From: Ruminococcus sp.
Lineage (GTDB): Bacteria > Bacillota > Clostridia > Oscillospirales > Ruminococcaceae
NCBI GenBank assembly: GCA_017534835.1
Contig: JAFXVT010000022.1
Coordinates: 1 to 64,000, forward strand
Direction of reading: 5' to 3'
Length of the DNA: 64,000 nt
Shown piece by piece: positions 8,554 to 17,015 of this stretch. Made by a program: the position numbers and the translations under genes. Below the pieces are notes generated by a model. The model saw only the letters and a list, made by a program, of their open reading frames with translations. It had not been told where the DNA came from and did no database searches. Every line of letters begins with the position of its first letter. Positions within the stretch are counted from its first letter, which is position 1.

Positions 8554-8895
8554 ATGCAGTATTTCGGTGTCTTCGGGACGGAAGGTTTTCCCGATATGGG
8601 AGATATGAGCATGGAGGATATGGCTAAAATGGGCGTTGCTATGGGCGTTATGGGAAATGTCATAGGCGCTGGCAGCGACGTTTTTGCCCCGATAACTCAG
8701 GGACAGCAGATCGGTATGTATCCGGGACAGCCCGCGGAGTGGAGCTGCACGTGCGGCGCATCAGGGCTCACCGGGAAGTATTGCATCAACTGCGGAACTA
8801 AGCGTCCCGAGCCAATGGGTGCGTGGAACTGTACCTGCGGCAGTATGGGGCTGACATCACGCTTCTGCCCGAACTGCGGCAAGGCGCGCGGCTGA
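8554..8895 (+). CDS. Small Met/Gly-rich double zinc-ribbon protein
   Basis: A 113-residue protein. The first 50 residues are rich in Met and Gly, and two CxC/CxxC zinc ribbons follow (CTCG...CINC, CTCG...CPNC). This layout looks like the C-terminal end of SPFH-domain/virion-core-like proteins, which carry a Gly/Met-rich stretch followed by zinc ribbons, but the SPFH domain itself is absent. I chose ATG at 8554 because GAGGAGG lies at the right distance; the GTG at 8545 overlaps that site. Function unknown; it may be a detached zinc-ribbon module acting with a partner elsewhere. Confidence 0.8.
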   Translation: MQYFGVFGTEGFPDMGDMSMEDMAKMGVAMGVMGNVIGAGSDVFAPITQGQQIGMYPGQPAEWSCTCGASGLTGKYCINCGTKRPEPMGAWNCTCGSMGLTSRFCPNCGKARG

Positions 8896-8910
8896 AACAG
8901 GCATAAATAA

Positions 8911-8936
8911 AAGGGACGCCGGAGCGTCCCTTTTTT
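8911..8936. terminator. Bidirectional terminator between zinc-ribbon gene and pssA
   Basis: GGGACGC (8913-8919) pairs with GCGTCCC (8924-8930) across a CGGA loop, followed by TTTTTT on the plus strand and by TTTT on the minus strand. It serves both convergent genes. Confidence 0.9.
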
Positions 8937-8944
8937 CATTTGCA

Positions 8945-9589
8945 TTATTTGTTCTTGGTCTTGTACATCAGCCATATGAATTCTATCACGCCTATGCCGA
9001 TGAAAACGAACATCGTCTTCATACTCGGCTTCTTTACCTTGAAGCGTGTTATGAATGCAATGGCGATAATGAGCATCGCGATGCCGTATACAGCCGGGAA
9101 ATATTCCTTGCCGATGTCCTTGTGGAAGCTGTAGAGCAGCGGCAGTATGAGCGAAACGCTCGTTACGGGGAGTCCCTCGTATACCTTTCTGTTCTCGGTG
9201 GTCTTCTTCTGGCGCGATTCCTCGGAAACGTTGAAATACGCGAGCCTTATCACCGCACAGAGCGGGAAAAGGACGAGAACAGGGACATCTATCCAGCTGT
9301 CGAGCCCGACGGAATATCCGATAACGGCAGGCAGTACGCCGAAGCATACAGCGTCGCAGAGCGAATCTATCTGTATGCCGAATTTCTTTTCGTCGTCGGT
9401 ACGGTCTTTTTTGGTCCTTGCGATCTTGCCGTCGAACATATCGCAGAGTCCCGACACCATAAGGCATATTATCGCATATGTCGGGCGCGGCTGTCCTCCG
9501 CAGAGTCCGCACGCAAGGAGCATACCGATGACTGAGGAGACGAGGCTGAGATATGTAAGAATGACCGTATAGTTATAGAAACCTATCAT
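8945..9589 (-). CDS. pssA: CDP-diacylglycerol--serine O-phosphatidyltransferase
   Basis: A 214-residue membrane enzyme of the CDP-alcohol phosphatidyltransferase family. The active-site signature is visible as DGKIAR followed by an eight-residue-class insertion, then G-I-Q-I-D-S-L-C-D. About six hydrophobic segments follow the usual pattern. It joins CDP-diacylglycerol and serine to form phosphatidylserine, the precursor of phosphatidylethanolamine. Length and N-terminus fit Bacillus-type PssA rather than the E. coli enzyme. A decarboxylase gene, often adjacent, is not present here. GAGGA precedes the ATG and a promoter lies about 65-90 nt upstream. Confidence 0.88.
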   Translation of the reverse strand: MIGFYNYTVILTYLSLVSSVIGMLLACGLCGGQPRPTYAIICLMVSGLCDMFDGKIARTKKDRTDDEKKFGIQIDSLCDAVCFGVLPAVIGYSVGLDSWIDVPVLVLFPLCAVIRLAYFNVSEESRQKKTTENRKVYEGLPVTSVSLILPLLYSFHKDIGKEYFPAVYGIAMLIIAIAFITRFKVKKPSMKTMFVFIGIGVIEFIWLMYKTKNK

Positions 9590-9653
9590 TATTTCATCCT
9601 CTGGGGGTTAGATTTATCCATTTCGTATAAGTGAAAATACTAATGTAAACTCT

Positions 9654-9682
9654 ATTATAACACATTTATTGCAGAACTGCAA
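9654..9682 (-). promoter_or_regulatory. Promoter of pssA, overlapping a small hairpin
   Basis: TTGCAG (9677-9682) and TATAAT (9654-9659) on the minus strand, 17-nt spacer. The -35 lies inside a perfect ATTGCAG/CTGCAAT inverted repeat (9669-9684). Confidence 0.75.
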
Positions 9683-9709
9683 TATTTTTTATTTTATTTT
9701 TTCAGTAAA

Positions 9710-11965
9710 TTATTTCTGCTCGTCCTTTTTCTTCGTGCGAGAGGTGGTCTTTCTGGCGGCAGGAGCCTTTTTAGCGGATGTTGTTTTCTTTGCAGCCGAC
9801 TTCTTTGCTGCCGGAGCCTTCTTCGCAGCTGGCTTTTTTGCCGCAGATGCAGCGGAAGCCTTCTTTTCGCGGGCGTTCTTCATACGCTGCTGTTTTTCGC
9901 GCTTTTCATCGATGCGCCTGTATGCATCGGCATAGAAGAGCTCCTGAGAGTTGACAGCTTCATCGCCGTCCCTGCGCTCGGCGTGGACGTATGTGCCGTC
10001 GCTCTGCATGATTCGAGCCTTTACGTTGTCGCTCATAAGCACGCGGAACATCTCGCGGATACGCTTTTTCAGGCGCTCGTCCTCGACGGGAGCTGCGACC
10101 TCTACTCGGCGTACAGTATTTCTGCTCATCCAGTCGGCAGAGCCGAGGTATATCTTCTGGTCCTTGTTCTCGCTTCCGAATATGAAGATACGGCTGTGCT
10201 CGAGGAAGCGTCCGACGATGCTGCGAACCGTGATATTCTCCGTATGACCGGGAACTCCGGCGATGATACAGCATATGCCCCTGACAACGAGCTCTGTCCT
10301 TACGCCTGCATTTGAAGCTTCAACGAGCTTCTCGATGATAGCGCTGTCGTTGAGCGAGTTTATCTTTGCCGCGATATATCCGTCGCCGCCGCTGCGCGCT
10401 ATCTCTATCTGCTCGTCCATCATCGCGAGCACCTGCGGTCTGAGCGCAAGAGGCGATACGAGAAGCTTTTTCGGCGATTCGACGAATGTGCCGCTGCGGA
10501 GCGATTCAAACACGGCTTCGGCGTCGGCAGCTATGTCCCTGTCGGCGGTGAGAAGCATCATATCCGTGTAGAGCGCGGCTGTTTTTTCGTTGTAGTTGCC
10601 TGTTCCGATCTGAGTCACATAGTCGTATCCGCCGCCCTGAGCTTTTCTTGTGATGAGCAGCAGCTTTGAATGCGCCTTGAACTCCTTCGGACCGTAGAAT
10701 ACCTTGACACCGGCTTTCTGGAGCACCTTCGACCACTCGATATTGTTCGCTTCATCGAAGCATGCGCGGAGCTCTATCATAACAGTGACGTCCTTGCCGT
10801 TTTCGGCAGCAGCACAGAGTGCGCTTATGACCTTGCTGTTGCGTGCCACGCGGTAGAGCGTTATCTTTATGGAAACGACCTTCGGGTCAGCCGCAGACTC
10901 TTCGAGCAGGCGGATAAATGAGGTCGTCATAGCCTCAAAAGGATAGCTGAGGAGGATGTCCCTCGCCTTCACCTGCGCAAAAACAGGTCTGTTCTCGGCG
11001 AGCATAGATGCCTTCTGCGGCACGAGCTTCTGATAGTGGAGCTTCGGGTCGCTGTCGAGGTCCTGTAACTGATAGAGATATGAAAGATCGAGCGGAATAT
11101 GAGAATTGAACACTCTCACGTTCTTGAGCTTGAGCTTCTTGCAGATGTAATCGAGGGCATCGCGGCTGAATTCGTCGGTTATCTCGAGGCGGACAGGCGC
11201 GAGCTTGGTGCGCTTGAATACGAGCTCCTCCATACGGTCGCGGAAGTCGGCACCCTTGTTGTCCACCATAATATCGGCGCTTCTCGTAACGCGGATAACG
11301 GCGCGGTCCTGCACCTTGTATCCCTTGAACATAAGATGTGCGAAGCGGAGGATGACCTCCTCCTCGAGAATGAAGCGCTTGCCGTTGCTTCCGAGAGGTA
11401 TCATTCTCTCTCTCTCTTTGCTTGTGGCTGGTATCATACCGATGGTCATACCCTTCTTGGTGCCGAGGAGCACAGCGACATAGAGCTCCTTGTTCCTCAG
11501 GAACGGGAACGGTAGAGCATCATTTATGACAAGTCCCGAAATGAATGGCTTTATCTCGCGCTTGAAGTAGAGCTCGAGGAAGTCCTGCTCTTCGGGCGAG
11601 GCGGTATCGAAGCTGACGTGCTCGAATCCGAACGGGGCGAGGTCAGCCATATTCTTCCTGTAAGCCTCCTCAACGGACGGCTGAAGCCTGCGGACGGCTG
11701 TGAATACGGAATCGAGCTGCTCAGAGGCGCTCATACCGGAATTTTTGTCCTTTTTGCGCTTTTTGGACTTTTTCTTGTCCTTTTCGTCCTTTTCGTCCTC
11801 GGAGATAGAACCTACGCGGACCATAAAGAATTCATCGAGATTGCTCTGATATATAGCGGAAAACGCGATGCGCTCAAGAGCGGGCGTATCCGGCTCGACA
11901 GCCTCCTCGAGCACGCGCTTGTTGAATTTCAGCCAAGAAAGCTCTCTGTTTTCGAGATATTCCAT
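9710..11965 (-). CDS. ppk1: Polyphosphate kinase 1 with Lys/Ala-rich tail
   Basis: A 751-residue cytosolic enzyme that reversibly makes polyphosphate from ATP. The N-terminal motif YLENRELSWLKFN is canonical. The phosphorylated His is His432 in KAHSK, the counterpart of E. coli His435, and the second catalytic His is His590 in FLEHSRIF. There are two oddities. A Lys/Asp-rich insertion (KDKKKSKKRKKDK) lies near residue 70. The last roughly 55 residues are a histone-H1-like run of AAKK/PAAKK units, not part of the standard family. Start 11965 is chosen on GGAG spacing and because the promoter lies just upstream, which excludes the longer frame starting at 12034. No terminator was evident. Confidence 0.95.
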   Translation of the reverse strand: MEYLENRELSWLKFNKRVLEEAVEPDTPALERIAFSAIYQSNLDEFFMVRVGSISEDEKDEKDKKKSKKRKKDKNSGMSASEQLDSVFTAVRRLQPSVEEAYRKNMADLAPFGFEHVSFDTASPEEQDFLELYFKREIKPFISGLVINDALPFPFLRNKELYVAVLLGTKKGMTIGMIPATSKERERMIPLGSNGKRFILEEEVILRFAHLMFKGYKVQDRAVIRVTRSADIMVDNKGADFRDRMEELVFKRTKLAPVRLEITDEFSRDALDYICKKLKLKNVRVFNSHIPLDLSYLYQLQDLDSDPKLHYQKLVPQKASMLAENRPVFAQVKARDILLSYPFEAMTTSFIRLLEESAADPKVVSIKITLYRVARNSKVISALCAAAENGKDVTVMIELRACFDEANNIEWSKVLQKAGVKVFYGPKEFKAHSKLLLITRKAQGGGYDYVTQIGTGNYNEKTAALYTDMMLLTADRDIAADAEAVFESLRSGTFVESPKKLLVSPLALRPQVLAMMDEQIEIARSGGDGYIAAKINSLNDSAIIEKLVEASNAGVRTELVVRGICCIIAGVPGHTENITVRSIVGRFLEHSRIFIFGSENKDQKIYLGSADWMSRNTVRRVEVAAPVEDERLKKRIREMFRVLMSDNVKARIMQSDGTYVHAERRDGDEAVNSQELFYADAYRRIDEKREKQQRMKNAREKKASAASAAKKPAAKKAPAAKKSAAKKTTSAKKAPAARKTTSRTKKKDEQK

Positions 11966-11993
11966 AATTGTCTCCATTCTGCCTGTGGCATAG

Positions 11994-12022
11994 TTTATAT
12001 AAACAACGTCAAAAAACGTCAA
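11994..12022 (-). promoter_or_regulatory. Promoter of ppk1
   Basis: TTGACG (12017-12022) and TATAAA (11994-11999) on the minus strand with a 17-nt spacer. A direct repeat ACGTCAA-AAA-ACGTCAA overlaps the -35 and could be a regulator site. Confidence 0.65.
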
Positions 12023-12100
12023 TATTCTATACACAATTATTATATATCTTTATGCGCGTTCTGTCAAGAATAATTTCAGCCCGATATTTTCAAAAAATGC

Positions 12101-12129
12101 TTGACAAACGGAGCGGCATAGTGTATAAT
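12101..12129 (+). promoter_or_regulatory. Promoter of ylxM-ffh operon
   Basis: TTGACA (12101-12106) and TATAAT (12124-12129), 17-nt spacer. Confidence 0.9.
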
Positions 12130-12185
12130 GTGTAAAGTGATTTTAGGTTACACCTCTTTCCGGGAACGGAACAAGGAGCGTTGTT

Positions 12186-12521
12186 ATGGCTAAGGAGCTT
12201 AAATTCGTAATGCTGCTCGACTGCTACGGCGACCTGCTCACCGAGCACCAGCGCAGCGTAATGGAGCTTTATTACTGCGAGGACCTCTCGCTCGCCGAGA
12301 TAGGCACTCCCCTCGGGATAACCCGTCAGGCGGTCAGGAGCCTCATAAAACGCACCGAAGGCATTCTCCTCGATTACGAGGAAAGGCTCGGATTCGCCGA
12401 AAGGCTCGGCAAGATGCGCAGCTGCTTCGCTGCCATAGCGCAGGAGGCAGAGCAGATACCCGACCGGAAGCTGAGAGAAGCGATCCTTTCACAGGTCAGA
12501 TGCAGCGAGGAGCTGCTGTGA
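12186..12521 (+). CDS. ylxM: YlxM-type SRP-associated DNA-binding protein
   Basis: A 111-residue helix-turn-helix protein resembling sigma-70 region 4: LTEHQRSVMELYY, then LSLAEIGTPLGITRQAVRSLIKR. The family is encoded directly before ffh in Firmicutes and is thought to act with, or regulate, the signal recognition particle. Here it precedes ffh by 34 nt, exactly that context. AAGGAG lies 7 nt before the ATG. A promoter just upstream makes it the first gene of the unit. Confidence 0.93.
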   Translation: MAKELKFVMLLDCYGDLLTEHQRSVMELYYCEDLSLAEIGTPLGITRQAVRSLIKRTEGILLDYEERLGFAERLGKMRSCFAAIAQEAEQIPDRKLREAILSQVRCSEELL

Positions 12522-12555
12522 CCGATAACATAAATTTGTAAGGAGGCTGTCCCCG

Positions 12556-13938
12556 ATGGCATTTGAAGGACTTTCCGAGAAACTGAATAACGTGTTCAAA
12601 AAGCTGAAATCAAGGGGAAAGCTCTCAGAGAGTGACGTCAATGAGGCAATGCGCGAGGTAAAGCTCGCACTCCTCGAGGCTGACGTAAGCTATAAGGTAG
12701 TAAAGGATTTCGTCAAGAAGGTCTCAGAGAGATCAGTCGGCGAGGAGGTCCTTGCAAGCCTTACTCCTGCTCAGCAGGTGATCAAGATAGTAAACGAGGA
12801 GCTTGTTTCCCTTATGGGAAACAGCAACGCAAGGATAAATTTTGCGTCTAAGCCGCCCACGGTCATAATGATGTGCGGACTTCAGGGCTCAGGTAAGACC
12901 ACCCACGCTGCCAAGCTCGCAAAAATGCTCAAGAAGGAGGGGCATCGCCCTCTGCTCGCTGCCTGCGATATCTACCGTCCTGCTGCTATAAATCAGCTCC
13001 AGATAGTCGGTCAGAAGGCAGACGTAAAGGTGTTCGAGATGGGTCAGATAGACCCCGTGATCATCGCCAAGGAGGCTCTCGCACACGCAAAGGACTACGG
13101 TTACGATGTGCTCATCATCGATACCGCCGGACGTCTTCACGTCGATGAGGCTCTTATGGACGAGCTCAAAAAGATAAAGGAGCTCACAACTCCCGACGAG
13201 ATAATGCTCGTAGTCGATGCTATGACAGGTCAGGACGCCGTAAATGTTGCCAAAGCCTTCGATGAGGCTGTAGGCATCACGAGCGTGCTTATGTCAAAGC
13301 TCGATTCAGATACAAGAGGCGGTGCGGCACTTTCCGTACTCGCTGTGACAGGTAAGCCTATCAAGTACGTTGGTATGGGCGAAAAGCTCGATGATTTCGA
13401 GCAGTTCCACCCCGAGAGAATGGCTTCACGCATCCTCGGGATGGGCGATGTTCTCACACTCATCGAGAAGGCTGAGAACGTTATGACCCAGAAGGACGCC
13501 GAGAAGCTCACCAAGAAATTCAAGGAAAATTCCTTCACTATGGATGACCTGCTCGAGCAGATGCAGCAGATAAAGAGAATGGGCTCGATGAAGTCCATTA
13601 TCGGTATGCTGCCGGGAGTAGGCGACAAGCTCAAGGACGTCGACATCGATGACAGCCAGCTCGGACGTGTTGAGGCTCTCATAACCTCGATGACACCGGC
13701 TGAAAGAGCTAAGCCCTCGATAATAAATCCGTCGCGCAAAAGACGTATCGCTGCCGGTTCGGGCAACAGAGTCGAGGACGTGAACCGCCTTATCAAGCAG
13801 TTCGACCAGATGCAGAAAATGATGAAGCAGTTCACAGGCAAGAGCAGCAAGGCAAACCTCAGAAAGGCCCGCAAGCAGCTCGCCAAGATGAACTTCGACA
13901 AGATAGCCGGCAAGGGCGGAGGAGATCTTCCGTTCTGA
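12556..13938 (+). CDS. ffh: Signal recognition particle protein Ffh (SRP54)
   Basis: A 460-residue GTPase that binds signal sequences of nascent membrane and secreted proteins and delivers ribosomes to FtsY. Domains in order are the N helical bundle (1-95), the G domain with P-loop GLQGSGKTT (108-116), DTAGRLHVDE and SKLDSDTRGGAAL, and the Met-rich M domain from about 305 with the RNA-binding helix (RKRRIAAGSG). Length is normal for the family. It follows ylxM and overlaps the next small gene by one base. Confidence 0.98.
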   Translation: MAFEGLSEKLNNVFKKLKSRGKLSESDVNEAMREVKLALLEADVSYKVVKDFVKKVSERSVGEEVLASLTPAQQVIKIVNEELVSLMGNSNARINFASKPPTVIMMCGLQGSGKTTHAAKLAKMLKKEGHRPLLAACDIYRPAAINQLQIVGQKADVKVFEMGQIDPVIIAKEALAHAKDYGYDVLIIDTAGRLHVDEALMDELKKIKELTTPDEIMLVVDAMTGQDAVNVAKAFDEAVGITSVLMSKLDSDTRGGAALSVLAVTGKPIKYVGMGEKLDDFEQFHPERMASRILGMGDVLTLIEKAENVMTQKDAEKLTKKFKENSFTMDDLLEQMQQIKRMGSMKSIIGMLPGVGDKLKDVDIDDSQLGRVEALITSMTPAERAKPSIINPSRKRRIAAGSGNRVEDVNRLIKQFDQMQKMMKQFTGKSSKANLRKARKQLAKMNFDKIAGKGGGDLPF

Positions 13939-14156
13939 TGGGTGCGCAGGAACTCGCCGTAATTACGGCAAGAAGCAGATATATGCACCGCACAGCCGCC
14001 GGAAGGATCCTCTTCTACGGAGCTGTGATAGGTCTCATCATCGCAGGCATCGCTCTCAGGAAGGCGAGCAAAACAGTGATGCGTATCGTCCGTATCGCCG
14101 CGGTAGTTCTGATACTGCTCTCGTTCGCCGCTGACCTGATATTCGCTGACAAATGA
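13938..14156 (+). CDS. Small membrane protein between ffh and rpsP
   Basis: A 72-residue protein with two hydrophobic segments (about 25-42 and 50-68) separated by a basic loop, so probably a membrane hairpin. Its ATG overlaps the ffh stop (TGATG), with GGAGG about 15 nt upstream, so translation is likely coupled to ffh. I do not recognise the family. The usual gene order has rpsP right after ffh, so this is an insertion. A second hydrophobic reading frame continues directly after it in the +1 frame (see 14173-14301), which raises the possibility that the gene is frameshifted. Confidence 0.55.
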   Translation: MGAQELAVITARSRYMHRTAAGRILFYGAVIGLIIAGIALRKASKTVMRIVRIAAVVLILLSFAADLIFADK

Positions 14157-14172
14157 GCGCGTTCGGTCTTAT

Positions 14173-14301
14173 GTGCCGGCAGTTCTCAAAAAGACCGGCA
14201 GCAAGGGCGATGAGAAACGTCTGCCAAGAATAATATGCATTCTCGTCGGAGCCCTGATGATGGCAGCAGCTGCCGTCATTGAACTGACATACACAGGATA
14301 A
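14173..14301 (+). other. Possible frame-shifted continuation or 42-residue ORF
   Basis: In the +1 frame relative to the small membrane gene, an open stretch runs on past its stop and encodes a basic linker followed by a hydrophobic helix (IICILVGALMMAAAAVIEL) before TAA at 14301. GTG at 14173 could start it, but no ribosome binding site is seen. Either the upstream gene suffered a single-base frameshift or this is chance. Low confidence. Confidence 0.25.
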
Positions 14302-14365
14302 GCTTTCAATGCGACGTCTCCCGCCGCTTGAATATAAATCAAACTTACTTACGGAGGTGAATACA

Positions 14366-14608
14366 ATGGCAGTAAAGATCAGACTCAGAAGAATGGGCGC
14401 TAAGAAGGCTCCTTTCTACCGTGTAGTCGTAGCTGATTCCAGATACCCCAGAGACGGAAGATTCATCGAAGAGCTCGGTTTCTATGATCCCACAAAGGAG
14501 CCCTCAGTTGTCAATATCGACGCTGATAAGGCTAAGGAGTGGATCGCAAAGGGTGCACAGCCTACAGACACTGTAAAGGTCATCCTCAAGAAGGAAGGCA
14601 TTCTTTAA
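14366..14608 (+). CDS. rpsP: 30S ribosomal protein S16
   Basis: An 80-residue small-subunit protein. [25 protein letters not shown] at the N-terminus is diagnostic, and the length is standard. The start is at 14366, 8 nt after GGAGGTG; the upstream in-frame codons at 14309 have no ribosome binding site. It is in the conserved ffh-rpsP-khpA order. Confidence 0.98.
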   Translation: MAVKIRLRRMGAKKAPFYRVVVADSRYPRDGRFIEELGFYDPTKEPSVVNIDADKAKEWIAKGAQPTDTVKVILKKEGIL

Positions 14609-14676
14609 TGTATTAGCTGCGGCGGAGGTGAGACTATGCGTCTCAGCCTCTGTTCGGAAGCTATTCGGAGGTTATT

Positions 14677-14910
14677 ATGAAAGATTTACTATATGCGATC
14701 GCAGCAGGCCTCGTTGAGGACAAGTCAGCGATCAAGATCGTTGAGGACGAGCCCGACGCAGAAGGCGTTATCGTTTTCCACCTTTCCGTTGCTCCCGATG
14801 ATATGGGACGTGTTATCGGAAAGCAGGGCAGGATCGCAAAGGCACTCAGAACTATTATGAGAGCCGGCGCTGCCAAAAGCGATCTCAAGGTCTCAGTTAC
14901 AATCGAATGA
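14677..14910 (+). CDS. khpA: KH-domain RNA-binding protein KhpA
   Basis: A 77-residue single KH domain. The GxxG RNA-binding loop is GKQG in RVIGKQGRIAKALRTI. KhpA (YlqC) usually works with KhpB/Jag in RNA binding and cell-division control in Firmicutes. GGAGG precedes the ATG. In many relatives rimM and trmD follow; here the operon stops and a LysR gene comes next. Confidence 0.95.
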   Translation: MKDLLYAIAAGLVEDKSAIKIVEDEPDAEGVIVFHLSVAPDDMGRVIGKQGRIAKALRTIMRAGAAKSDLKVSVTIE

Positions 14911-15092
14911 TCCGACTATCCGCCCGAAGGGTGCTCCGTGAATGCTTTTTCAGCAGATGCGGACTCCTTGTAAAGGCGGATTTTTGCGGAAGAACGACCT
15001 CTCGTTCAATACAATTTCAACATTGAAGCCCCTGTTTTGACGTATCATAATTGTGAAGACATACAAAATAACCGAAAAAGTGTCGCTAAGAC

Positions 15093-15121
15093 TTGAACAT
15101 AAATAATATATATGATATAAT
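15093..15121 (+). promoter_or_regulatory. Promoter of LysR-family gene
   Basis: TTGAAC (15093-15098) and TATAAT (15116-15121), 17-nt spacer, in an A+T-rich stretch. Confidence 0.75.
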
Positions 15122-15156
15122 ATGAAGTGAATATACCAATAAGTGAGGACTACATT

Positions 15157-16092
15157 ATGAAGCTTCAGCAATTAGAATATGTTATTGCTATCGCGCAGGA
15201 AGGCAGTATTACCGCCGCCGCTAAAAAGCTTTACCAGGCTCAGCCTAATATCAGTATCGCGCTCAAGGAGCTCGAATCTGAGATAGGTATGCAGATATTC
15301 TGGCGTACTCCTAACGGTATGGTGCTCACCCCCGAGGGCGAGGACTTCCTGCTGAGAGCGAAGGAAATAGTCGAGAGCATGCACAGCCTCGAATCCGATT
15401 ATTCCAACCGCTCTGACGATACTGTTTCTCTCAGGATAGAATCCACGATCTCTTCATATGTGGCTGCTGCTGTCGGCATATGGATAAATTCGTTCCCGGA
15501 AGCCGATAAGATAAGTATCCACCTTATGGAGACCGTTACAAATAAGATAATCGAGGACGTGAGCGGCGGACGCGCTGATATAGGCGTTATCCGTATCCCC
15601 TCGAGTCAGCTCGGTGTGTACGCGGAACAGCTCAAGAGCCGCAAGCTCAGCTGCCGCACTGTCACTGAGTATACGATGAAGATACTTATGCGTGCCGATC
15701 ATCCGCTTGCAAAGTACGACGATGTACCGTTTGAAGAGCTGAAGAACTATGTTCAGATACTCCACGGCGATGATGAGCTGAGCGTTTTCGGAAGGAACTG
15801 CGTAAACCCCGAATATTCCGAGGAATCGCAGAACAAGCTCCTCTATGTCTACGACAGAGGAAGCAAAATGAGCCTTATGAACACGGTCAAGAACGCATTT
15901 ATGTGGGTATCGCCCGTTCCGAAGCAGGCGTTCCCCGAGAAGGGCGTTGTTGTGAAGAACTGCTCATATGCGAATATCCATATGCGCGACCTTGTCGTTT
16001 GCAAGAAGAGCAACGAGAATAACCGAGTTATAAAGGAATTTATCGAGTTCCTCGCGAATTTCGTCGAGAGAGCGATAGACAGCGATATATAA
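15157..16092 (+). CDS. LysR-family transcriptional regulator
   Basis: A 311-residue regulator. The N-terminal winged helix (1-60) carries the family signature SITAAAKKLYQAQPNISIALKELE, and the effector-binding domain follows (about 90-300). It probably controls genes elsewhere, since no divergent target lies next to it: its neighbour khpA is upstream on the same strand. The start at 15157 has GTGAGGA at good spacing; the promoter sits too close to the longer frame's start (15127). The inducer cannot be guessed. Confidence 0.92.
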   Translation: MKLQQLEYVIAIAQEGSITAAAKKLYQAQPNISIALKELESEIGMQIFWRTPNGMVLTPEGEDFLLRAKEIVESMHSLESDYSNRSDDTVSLRIESTISSYVAAAVGIWINSFPEADKISIHLMETVTNKIIEDVSGGRADIGVIRIPSSQLGVYAEQLKSRKLSCRTVTEYTMKILMRADHPLAKYDDVPFEELKNYVQILHGDDELSVFGRNCVNPEYSEESQNKLLYVYDRGSKMSLMNTVKNAFMWVSPVPKQAFPEKGVVVKNCSYANIHMRDLVVCKKSNENNRVIKEFIEFLANFVERAIDSDI

Positions 16093-16095
16093 GAT

Positions 16096-16136
16096 AAGCC
16101 GTCCGCACGGAGCATATCACGATCGGACGGCTTTGT
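16096..16136 (+). terminator. Terminator of LysR-family gene
   Basis: AAGCCGTCCG (16096-16105) pairs perfectly with CGGACGGCTT (16124-16133), followed by TTG. Confidence 0.8.
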
Positions 16137-16162
16137 TAGTTTACTTGACCAAATGTGAAGAT

Positions 16163-16208
16163 AAAAAAGAACGAGAAACTCTTGGGGGACAGCTTCTCGT
16201 TCTTTTTT
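16163..16208. terminator. Second strong hairpin terminator
   Basis: A perfect 15-bp stem (16163-16177 with 16194-16208) of the form A6-GAACGAGAA / TTCTCGTTC-T6 gives a U-tail in both directions. It is a second barrier between the LysR gene and the convergent NUDIX gene. The 190 bases after it (to 16402) hold nothing else I recognise. Confidence 0.75.
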
Positions 16209-16402
16209 ATAAAGGATGAAATTAGAGAAAAACTTTAAAGAAAGCGTGTTGTTATGATGTATCCGCTCTTTCTATGTCTTTATTATAGCATATGATAGCC
16301 CGGGAATCAAATATATAATTTTTATCAGCGTATATGCGAAGCATATTTATTGCTTATATCAATTAATTAAATATGCTGATATGTTTATCATATACCCGAA
16401 GT

Positions 16403-16436
16403 AAAAAATACCGCGGGAGCTGAGCTCCTGCGGTAT
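16403..16436 (-). terminator. Terminator of NUDIX gene
   Basis: ATACCGC (16408-16414) pairs with GCGGTAT (16430-16436) around an inner GGAGCT/AGCTCC stem; on the minus strand it is followed by TTTTTTAC. Confidence 0.85.
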
Positions 16437-16441
16437 CCGTT

Positions 16442-16855
16442 TCAATAAGCCTCTTTTATAGCTGATTTCGCCTTCGTAACTATGGTTTTATCGTTTTCGT
16501 ATGAGAGTATGTTCGAGGCATAGGAGATGTCGACCCAGCGCACCTCGGCTATCTCGTCCTCCTGCGGATGAAAGTCGACGTTGCGTGCCTTCGCAAGGAA
16601 ATAGACAACTACCTTCATCGTGTCCTTCTTCGGGGAATAGGTGACGGTCTCGCGGAAGGTCGGGTCGATGATGACATCGATGTCTGTCTCTTCCTTTATC
16701 TCGCGCATAGCGGTCTCGACCTCGGTCTCGCCTGCTTCTACGTGTCCCTTCGGGAACGACCAGTGACCGCTGTTGATATGCTTGATGAGCAGTATCTCGG
16801 TGTTGCCGTGGTATTTACGATAAACAATAGCTCCGCATGATTTTTCGTGAAGCAT
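16442..16855 (-). CDS. NUDIX hydrolase
   Basis: A 137-residue pyrophosphohydrolase. The NUDIX box is intact at about 37-59 (G-x5-E-x7-REIKEETDI). The opening KSCGAIVYRK and KHINSGHWSFPKGHVE match the diadenosine-polyphosphate/house-cleaning branch in clostridia; the substrate is not predictable. I start at 16855 because AAAGGA sits 6 nt upstream; the alternative ATG at 16921 has no ribosome binding site and lies almost on the transcription start. It is a single-gene unit with its own promoter and terminator. Confidence 0.88.
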   Translation of the reverse strand: MLHEKSCGAIVYRKYHGNTEILLIKHINSGHWSFPKGHVEAGETEVETAMREIKEETDIDVIIDPTFRETVTYSPKKDTMKVVVYFLAKARNVDFHPQEDEIAEVRWVDISYASNILSYENDKTIVTKAKSAIKEAY

Positions 16856-16935
16856 ATCCTGTCCTTTCTTGCCCGCGGGCATAGTACGGAGCCGTTTGCC
16901 GCATACGCAGCTGCGCTCCATTTGGTGTTGTTTAT

Positions 16936-16964
16936 ATTATAACACAGTATTGTGAAAAAAGCAA
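16936..16964 (-). promoter_or_regulatory. Promoter of NUDIX gene
   Basis: TTGCTT (16959-16964) and TATAAT (16936-16941) on the minus strand, 17-nt spacer. Confidence 0.8.
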
Positions 16965-17015
16965 CAGGCGGAAAGAATTTTTTAGGCTGCCCCGTCAATA
17001 ATTCCTCCTAAACTA

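Noticed and set aside
9669..9684. Terminator for ppk1
   Set aside because: The ATTGCAG/CTGCAAT hairpin lacks a T-run on the minus strand and overlaps the pssA -35 box, so it is not a convincing ppk1 terminator.
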